Origin: Plazaster borealis
Lineage: Eukaryota > Echinodermata > Asteroidea > Forcipulatida > Labidiasteridae
Length of the DNA stretch: 64,000 bases
Reading direction: 5' to 3'
Assembly (NCBI GenBank): GCA_021014325.1
Contig: CM037473.1
Location: forward strand, 11,532,696 to 11,596,695
The first letter of the stretch is position 1. Each line of letters opens with the position of its first letter. The translations under genes and the position numbers were made by a program. Below, piece by piece: positions 56,142-64,000 of this stretch. Under the pieces are notes generated by a model. It searched no databases and was not told the DNA's origin. It was given only the letters and a program-made list of their open reading frames with translations.

Positions 56142-58316
56142 GGTAAGTCCAAATGAAAATGTCTGTTGATTTGCGTAAAGCACTATTGACATTGTTCACA
56201 TGCCAACATGTATACTACATTTACATGTAATATATACCATACCATTGCGAAATGGAAACCCTGTCCATGTTTAAAAGTGGGTTTACAAATTTGGCAGTAA
56301 GCTTTTTAGAGCAATTGTTGATAACAAGAACCAGTATTTGGAACATATTTACATGTAGGCCTAGGGGCAAGCCTGTTTTACAATATTTGTTTGCATGGTG
56401 CTACGATAGAAGTGAATAATAAACAGATATAATACCATTATTCCTAGCTTAAATCATAAGAGTTGTCGGACTTCAGTTCTGACGTCCTTACCGGTATTTA
56501 TCAGTTTGTTTTCAATTACATTTAAGCTTTCGACTCAACAATTTTGTGAATGAAGTGATGTAATAGGAATAATTTTTATGAAAAATGCTCACCAAGTCTT
56601 AGTACAAAGTACAAATAAAAGTTATAAAGCATGTGTTAAAGTTCTGGTTTGTATTCTGGCAGGAAAGGGAACAAAAAAATCTAATTATTTTGACGTATCT
56701 TTCTATTTTTTTATTTTTTTGTTTTGTTTGTGGAGTACTGAAAACATTGTTTTAAAGCACATCATGAGCGTACTTATTACTTTGCGGCGTATTCTATGTT
56801 TCCATCCATTTCTTTTAAATTAATGGACGGTTGTGTTAAATTTGTATGCGAAAAATACATAGGGCTGGGAATTTTTCATTAATTTTGAAAACGTAATCAA
56901 TAAAATAATGTTTTATGTCGAGCAATCAATATTTTACTGTTCATGTCTCTGTGGATTTACTGTACGGTACCTACCGCATGTACATGTACAGTGTAAACTG
57001 TTTCTAATGAAGTAAACGCACAACAAGACTGCTACACAGAATGTTAGTTATTTCATCTAATTTCTAATTGGAAATAATGATTGATTGTGTGCATGTTTAG
57101 GTGTGGCATTGTATAAACTGAATCACTCACTACAGAAACAATATTAAAGAGAGGCTCCAAGGTCAAATTTAATTTTGTAATGCACTCACTTTCCAAACTG
57201 AATTTCCTTATGGACCAAAAATTATCTGAATCTGACTCTCAATAGATATATAGTCATCATGAAAATGGTTACAAGTCTCTATAAGCTGACGTTATAACAT
57301 GGTGTAAAATGTCAATTTATTTTATACACTTTCAGAGCAAAATTAGAAACACGATGCATCGGACATAATACAACAAATGGGTCTGTACTTTCCAAAGAGG
57401 AATTTTTGCGATAGGCAAAATTCAATGCTGTTTTGATTGAATATCATTAAAATTCAAGAATGAACTGAAAATTCTCTGCACAAAAATGTACAGACCATGT
57501 ATTTGAAATGTGGCGTATTAAAATCGAACGTTTTGGATTTTGGATTTTTTTATATTTTTTTTTTGCTTTCCGAATGAATCTATCTTTAAAAAAGTGGGTC
57601 AGTTACATTTGACATTGGAGCAAATGCGTTGATATGAGTCAGACACAATGTATTTCAATCGACCCCCTTTATAATTAATACGAACAATTGCTCCGTTTAT
57701 CTCAACGTTGCAGCTGTCAGTGTTATTGCTGTGACGCTTTACACAATTGTTGTATATGTTATAATTTTATATATATATTTTGATTTTTCGCTTAGTGTTG
57801 AACAATTTTCGAACTAAAAACTCAAACTCCTTTTTGCTTTTCATTTGTATGTACTTATTGTTATTGCCTAACTGGGCTCAATGTTGTTTTGTACAGACAA
57901 ATATTGTTCTTTCTTTCTTTTTTCAATTTTGGCAAAGGTATAAATAAAAAACGATTTTGTTCACAAAAGTCATCATTCTCAATTGACATTCAAGTAACAC
58001 AGTTGTTTTTACAAACTACTATGTTAGACCTTTATAAAAAAAACATATGAGTGCTAGTTTCCGTTTACACACGAACTGAATGAACTTACATGTTTACAAT
58101 TTATCCGAAGCTCTTTCAATTCTAGAGAATTTGTCTATAAGCACGAGTGCGCTTTCACAAAGTCAAGTCACATCAGTGTTTCGAAAAACGTTTCATAAAT
58201 GTGTTGATGTTTTCCCTAGTCCCAATTGAATAATGGTCCGAATGTTACGTTAGTAAATTACACACATGCACCTGTTTGCATCCCTGCTAATAATGATCAG
58301 TTTGTCACGACCGATT
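56142..58316. other. No gene recognised
   Basis: AT-rich DNA, possibly the leader intron of PID gene 3. No clear element or exon. Confidence 0.4.
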
Positions 58317-58536
58317 ACACTGCAAAAACTGAGGTGTTAAAATTGACACCATGGGTGTTGTCACATACCAAAGAGAATCAAAATGTACACTATAGGGTGT
58401 TAAAATAACACTTATTTCTGCCAAAACAATTACAATGGTTTTATTTTAACACCCTGTGATGTTAATTTTGTTTCTCTCTTTGGTACATGTGACATCATGT
58501 GTCAATTTTAACACCCCAGTTTTTGCAGTGTATAAA
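58317..58536. mobile_element. 220-bp MITE with cactgcaaaaac ends
   Basis: acactgcaaaaactgaggtg, then ttaaaattgacac, is mirrored at the right by gtgtcaattttaacacccc and agtttttgcagtgt. The interior also has inverted blocks (accaaagagaatcaaaatg and ttaattttgtttctctctttggt). Non-coding. Confidence 0.9.
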
Positions 58537-58659
58537 GCTGATTTAAATAAGTATTATTTAACATTATTTGATTACAGCCACATACACAACTAGCCAATAT
58601 TCATTCAATAGTGGCTGTTGTGCCGGTTACCAACACTGTTTTTTGTGTGCTCTTTTTCA

Positions 58660-58903
58660 GTTAGACTTTTTGACTATGATGGTCACCATAGCAGTGCACA
58701 GTTTGTTTTGGGTATTATTAGAAGTTTATTTTACCCAAACCAAATACAACCCTGTGTCCACCATATCTCAAATTGGCTTTTTGATAAATCGTGGACACAA
58801 CAGGAGTGCACAGTTTGGTTTGGGTGTGTATAGGAACAGATTTACCCAAACAAAATAGAGCCCTATATTTAGTAATGTGTTCACCATATCTCAAAATGGC
58901 TTA
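58660..58903. mobile_element. Two tandem family D elements
   Basis: Two units each contain gtgcacagtttggtttgggt (the first has a ttgttttgg variant), followed by a reversed tttacccaaac. Each ends in ccaccatatctcaaattggc or the equivalent. They match 26806-26923. Direct tandem duplication of a MITE unit is visible. Confidence 0.7.
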
Positions 58904-59205
58904 TTGAAATCCGCTTTAGACTCAGTCAGCCCCAATGGGGCCTAGTGGGATAGGTTTCTGATGAATGTTTGGGGCATTTTCATCCTTCTGTGCTCTCTAT
59001 AGACTTCTCTCCAACTGACTGATCTTGGTGTATACAGTGCATTGTTGTCAGTTTCGCAGGCATAATCTAAACTAATAATAGAGACTTTTTCCAGGGTCGA
59101 CGGAAGGCCGTTAACCACTTTGCTATAATATTTTGGTATATGTTTAAAATGCTTTCGTTGGGTATATCAGACTGATGGTGTCTTTAATATCGTTTACAAT
59201 TTCAG
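58904..59205. other. Upstream flank of PID gene 3
   Basis: No ORF. Ends with an acceptor-like tttacaatttcag at 59193-59205. Confidence 0.4.
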
Positions 59206-59271
59206 ATATTGGGAGAGAAAGAGTGAGCGGTATGGATAGATAATCAAATCAATAAAGGAAAACAGATCAAC

Positions 59272-60372
59272 ATGGCGGGTCTCCTCGGTCGAAAGAAGAA
59301 GAAGAAAGCTCAACTGGAGCTGAACGGTGAGTTACCGTTCTTTGACGTGCACTACCTGGGCCGCACCATTACCAAGACTAAGATGGGTCGAGAGTGCACC
59401 AGGTCTGCTGTCAGCGATCTTGTCAAGAAGGCCCATGGCCGGGAACTCCAGACGGTCAGCCTGACTATCTCCAGCAGGGGTATATGGGTCACAGAGAAAT
59501 CTGGCCATCGGAGTGGCCGGGAGACATTTATTCCGATTTACTCAGTGACATATGGGGCTGCCGATAAGATGTATCAAAACGTCTTCACTATAGTTACTAA
59601 CCATCGGTCCCAGACGAAGAATGACCAGGGGCAGGAGAAAGACAGCAGTAGTAGCGATGTAGGTTCAAATAATGGTAGTCATGGTGGTACTGTGGCGGTT
59701 GATGTCAACACCAAGGGCAAGGTTGAAGACTATAAAGCTTTGAAATCTGCCAAGTCATCGGCCGAGGAGAAATTTGTATGCCATGCTTTCCTTTGCCGTG
59801 ACCCCGTGCTTGCTCGTGCGATGGTGGTGTACCTACTGAAAGCTTTTAAGGTGGCATTCGAAGCTTGGAGCCGGTGCTTGAAAAGTGAACAACTCAGGGA
59901 GAGGATCAAAGCAGGACCCGGTGTAGTCATTGACTCGGACCCCCCAAAAACTGAAACGACTAGCCACAAAGAGTCTCAAAAGAACTTGCCTAGCATGGAA
60001 CCTAGCAATAATAAGCCACCCGAAGAAACGACTGCTCTCGTGGACAAAGTTGCTGCCTGGATGGACAGATGGTTCCACATTGGAACCAGCAAGAAACACA
60101 ATAGTTCAACGAACTCCTCGTCAGATGACGTGAACCCTGACCTGCTTGAATTCGAAGAGTTCTCAAGGAGAATGCAGGAGTTTTCTGATCCGACTGTGCT
60201 GAACTTTGACGTGGACATCGAGGAGGAACTGAAAGATGTGGAGGTGTGTAGTGTATTGAACGATGTAGCAACGCGAGGGCCTGTAGCATCGGAGGATGGG
60301 CCCGAACACACCACCACCTCAACACTCTCCAGTGGAACTCATAGGAAAAAAAGTGTCCCAGACGGACGCTGA
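59272..60372 (+). CDS. PTB/PID-domain protein, FAM43-like (PID gene 3)
   Basis: An uninterrupted reading frame of 366 residues. The ATG (atcaacATGG) lies 67 bp after an acceptor (ttcag at 59205), so the leader is probably spliced. The N-terminus is basic (GRKKKKKAQ). The PID domain spans about 22-202: FFDVHYLGRTITKTKMGREC, FIPIYSVTYGAADKMYQNVF, then VCHAFLCRDPVLARAMVVYL. It is interrupted at about 112-166 by a Ser/Gly/Lys-rich insert absent from genes 1 and 2. The tail has a short acidic helix-like block (DLLEFEEFSRRMQEF) and an acidic stretch (DVDIEEELKDVEVCSV). Probably an intracellular adaptor; ligand and partner unknown. It is the most diverged of the three genes. Confidence 0.88.
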   Translation: MAGLLGRKKKKKAQLELNGELPFFDVHYLGRTITKTKMGRECTRSAVSDLVKKAHGRELQTVSLTISSRGIWVTEKSGHRSGRETFIPIYSVTYGAADKMYQNVFTIVTNHRSQTKNDQGQEKDSSSSDVGSNNGSHGGTVAVDVNTKGKVEDYKALKSAKSSAEEKFVCHAFLCRDPVLARAMVVYLLKAFKVAFEAWSRCLKSEQLRERIKAGPGVVIDSDPPKTETTSHKESQKNLPSMEPSNNKPPEETTALVDKVAAWMDRWFHIGTSKKHNSSTNSSSDDVNPDLLEFEEFSRRMQEFSDPTVLNFDVDIEEELKDVEVCSVLNDVATRGPVASEDGPEHTTTSTLSSGTHRKKSVPDGR

Positions 60373-62262
60373 GACCCCTCAAAGGAAACAAGTATGGTAT
60401 TAACAAGTTTGCAAACTTGGGGTGTCGAATATAAAATGTTTCTGCTAAAAGTACTGCATGAAATGTTGCTTGTTAGTCCCCATTTCTTGATCATAAAAAC
60501 CTGTTTTGAGTCTCCATATTATACATGTTGTTGGGAACCATACAGTCTGTGTAATTCGATCTTCAGATCAAATTAAGATTTAATGACCTTTTGAGAAACG
60601 CAAGAGGAAATCGTATGAAGCTACAGGATTGAATATCGTAAAAGAATATGACATAGGAATATTTATGAATAACCAATTAAACATATATTTCCTGCTCTTC
60701 ACCATCTTTTAGCTAAGCAATGTAGGGTATAGGTTTTGGTTTGTTTGGTGTGTTTGTGTTTGTTTTGGGGTGGGGTTTTGGTGGGGGGGGGGGTTCAGTG
60801 TTTAAACTGTCTGTCCTGAGTTGAGAATGGTTGAAGTGACGAAAACATGACGTTATGCACCGAACGAAAATGTTCACACTTTTCATTCTTTTTATGTTTT
60901 GAAAGTGTCTTCTGACCTTTCGCTTTCAAAGTTTTCAATGAATTAATCTAATGGATATGTTTAGACATTGGGGATGATGTGTTTTGTAGATAATGGTCAT
61001 ACATAGTTTGCCTATACCGCCTATTTTAGGCAAACTGGGACTACGATCGGTGCAAAAAAGGTCTTTACCATAATGGCTGCCACCTTTGTCGGGTCCCCTC
61101 ATCACTTACTAGTGAAGAATACTGATAAGGGCCAGATATTAGAAAGATGCCAGTCTAGTTTTCCTTCAAATATAGCTTCAATGTGGTTACACCTTTGAGA
61201 AAAACCAAGTAGATGTTACCATGAAATAGGTCTGTACCACCGCTTTTGAACTTTTGAGGGAAAATAATCGGGCGATTGACTATTTGAAGATTACCGGTAA
61301 ACTTTAAATTCCAACTTTGAAAAAACTACATAATTCAGTGTTTTTCACTCAGTATTTATCTTTGCTCCATGGTGTTTATTTATTTATTGGTTGAGTTCAG
61401 CAGAAAATGTTTATAAAGTTATGTAATTAATAGGCGTACACTGAACAATGTGTTCATTGTTATCTTCCTGAAATTAATTTTACATAATATGATACCTCTC
61501 AGCAACTTTTTAAAGACACGTATATTCAATAAATGCATCAATGTTTCATCTGTTTTCGTATAGAGTAGGATTAGATTTACTATCAAGTTTTAATATTTAT
61601 AATAAAATTTATTGAATCAAAATTATTCCTTTGAAGTCAACTCTTCAAGTTGTTTTCCTACTTTCATACGTAAATTTTTATTATCATTATTATTTGTTGC
61701 TATTGTTTTTATAATGTATAAATTTTACCTCTTTGTGAATTTTGATAACTGATCTGAAAGTCATGTATACTTTGTTCTTTTAGGCGAAAAAACAACATTT
61801 AATATTACTGCAAGGTCTTTAAAATTTCTGCATTTTTATTTAAAGCATTATTTTGTCTTGTCATTTGCACGCCAATAGGCCTAATGTTTTAATACTGCAA
61901 CGTATTGAGCAAGCTTAGTCGGAATGAAAAGTGTGTGTTTTTCAGTCACACAAACGGATGTTAAGAATCATGAGCACACAACAAATGAGGGTGTAGCTTG
62001 ATTTGGGTCAAAGAAGTTTGATTGAAGATGTTTAACAAGAAAAAGAAACTAAGGTAATGATATCTATGGAAACTTTTCAAGGAAATTTGTTCTATCGGTA
62101 ACGAAAGGACAAATGCTTGATTGATTAATGAAGGGTCGAAGGTGCTATAGCAAGGTCGTTTGAGAACAAAATGTATTCTAGAACTGAAATCCAGGTGCAA
62201 GTTTTTACTGAAAAGATGGTGCATTTACCAAAGTATGGTGTTGACGTTGAGAAAGGTGCATG
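60373..62262. other. 3' flank of PID gene 3
   Basis: Holds the 3' UTR and intergenic DNA. A G/T-rich tract at 60735-60800 includes a run of eleven G. Several AATAAA-like sites occur (for example 61600-61620), but the true end cannot be chosen. Confidence 0.4.
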
Positions 62263-62479
62263 GTATTCGCCCTTTGCACGGTCAGCCATTTGCATGTAGA
62301 GTTTCGAATTGGGGACAGCAGTGAATAGAATTAGCATTAAATAACTATATATATGTATTGTCACGGTAATGTAATGACACTTTCATCCAAAAAGATCATG
62401 ACGCATAAATACAATACAAATGAAGCATGAAGTCGAGGCTCTACACGCACATGGCGGATCCGCGCAAAGGGCGAATATT
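62263..62479. mobile_element. MITE family F, copy 2
   Basis: Ends tattcgccctttgcacggtc and ccgcgcaaagggcgaata, with tcgaggctctacacgcacat internal to the right end. Same family as 29468-29660, in the opposite orientation, with a slightly longer centre. Confidence 0.85.
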
Positions 62480-64000
62480 CAGTTGAAGACCGGTTTTAAA
62501 GTAATTATTGGCACCTGAACTCAATTTGTTTTTTAAAGGGATAAACTGAATTGAACAACCTACATTAAGTTCAACTGAAGGTAACAGAGTCACACTTTTT
62601 GTCGTAAACAATTCCACAAACCTCCTACCACAAGACTATTTAATAATAACTTACTGCACAAGCTACACTTTGTTCAAAATAAAGTAATAATTCTTATTTA
62701 TTTTAAATGGGCGTTCTTCCTGTTGAGAATATTGTAACATTGTCACTATTATTCAGATTGATGTAATGTACTCTTTCACTGCGTGTAATCAGTATTTCTT
62801 TATGTTTATCTGACTTTTAACAATATTTGTAAAACAGAACATTTTAAACTTAACTTCTAATAAACCTTGACAATATACGCTGGATTCGGATCACTCTGTT
62901 TTATGATTGTTATGATTACCCCCCCCCCAATCCAAATGGACCTCTGCGTTACGTTGTCAGCACACGCTTCCAAGCGTTTTCCATAGCTTAGGAGGTTTTT
63001 TTTTGCACTTTCTCATGGACATTTTGTATGTAAGTATGTTTTCGGGTCTTGCCAGTGTTTATTTAATCGTATTTGTATAGTTAGTTAAGTTTCATCATTT
63101 TAATTGCATTAACCATAAACAATTGACGTACCGGTTTCGTAAAAAAACTTGCTGGCACAGTTTTGTCCCCCGACCAAATTACTGACCCCTGTTGATTGAC
63201 AGCCGCTTCTTGGATGTGTGGCATGGTCCAGCGGATATCATGGCATAATCATTATGAGCTGACTGGGATGAACGATAAATACGATGGAAATAATACATGT
63301 AGCATGTGTCAGCAAGTGCTGACCACGCCCCCTCGTTTGAGGGACGTCCAACGTCATTTCATTCTAATCTGTTGGTTTTCAGTGTGAAACTCATTTCATT
63401 GAAATCTCTTGGTTTTCAATGAAAATAGAAGACAGCCAGCCAAACTGAAATTTCCATTAAAGTCGGAAGCTCACTTTGTACAGCATACAGTGTGCTTGTA
63501 CATTATGTGCTCATACCAACTTTTGGCAAATCGAAAATAAGAACTGAGCTGGTTGCGTGTTCAGAATAGTTCAGTAGTATTTCGATCATACATGTCAACC
63601 TGGTTATAATACCTTGACTTTAATTTATTGATATGCATTTTACATGTGTATGTATCACACTCAGTATAAAAATGTCGGGAAATATAGTTTTCTACATTTA
63701 ATACACGTATAAGTGGCAATTTTTATTCCATAATAATTGTCACTTTGTTTGAGTTCACCTCACAAACAGAGGAAAAGAGAAATCAATTTAAGTCTCGCCC
63801 ATCACCCACTCCTCGATCATCCAGGGCAGTGCATCACACACAAAATGCTCCATACAGCTGTGTTGAGGGTAGCAGCTTTCTGCTGTTTAGTACAAATTTT
63901 AACATGTTCAACTTTGGTAACTTTTGGAGCTTACTTGATTGGCTTTTTTGATAAAGAGAGAATACATGTTTGGAGGAGTAGACTTTCAAGTCTGAGATCG
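62480..64000. other. No gene recognised
   Basis: Intergenic DNA to the right edge. ORFs of 60-70 codons at 63196-63387 and 63745-63951 have no domain signature and no paired splice sites that I trust. Confidence 0.4.

Overview
The window looks like intron-containing nuclear DNA of a marine invertebrate deuterostome, most plausibly an echinoderm. This is an inference. It rests on a split HIRIP3-type histone chaperone gene with consensus GT-AG introns, low gene density, and many short non-autonomous elements, tRNA-derived SINEs, CR1/L2-type LINE fragments and a FLYWCH-type MULE relic. Nothing points to a prokaryote: there are no operons or Shine-Dalgarno-led ORF runs.

Layout. 1-1.55 kb holds two arrays of tandem repeats (about 185 bp and 116 bp periods) and a degenerate tail. 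1.5-8 kb is gene-poor, with one MITE and one or two orphan minus-strand exon candidates. 8.0-9.7 kb holds a SINE and a CR1-like LINE that keeps its endonuclease but has lost its reverse transcriptase core. 10.2-16.8 kb is a transposon complex: a hairpin element, a 173-bp satellite, a minus-strand seven-exon PHD-FLYWCH-MULE transposase gene with disabling mutations, a GC-rich minisatellite and a second LINE tail. 17.6-19.3 kb is packed with MITEs and a Penelope-like relic.

19.4-27.2 kb is a HIRIP3-like gene (+). One giant acidic exon contains about 13 copies of a ~51-residue repeat, and three small exons carry the conserved C-terminus. 27.4-33 kb is intergenic, filled with MITEs, a SINE and low-complexity DNA.

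33.4-60.4 kb holds three related PTB/PID-domain genes resembling the FAM43 type. Gene 1 (+) has a first coding exon at 33448-34739 and a proposed second exon at 39511-39595. Its 4.8-kb intron contains a ~34-copy 37-bp minisatellite and several MITEs. Gene 2 (-, 51309-49516) and gene 3 (+, 59272-60372) have uninterrupted coding regions. The rest is intergenic or UTR DNA with hairpin elements, including one hairpin nested in another element with a visible TTAA duplication.

The three PID genes are probably an old local duplication of adaptor-type proteins. The HIRIP3 gene acts separately in histone handling. I found no operon-like or defence-like system. The most informative features are the PID cluster with its hidden exon, the spliced MULE relic and the repeat-expanded HIRIP3.
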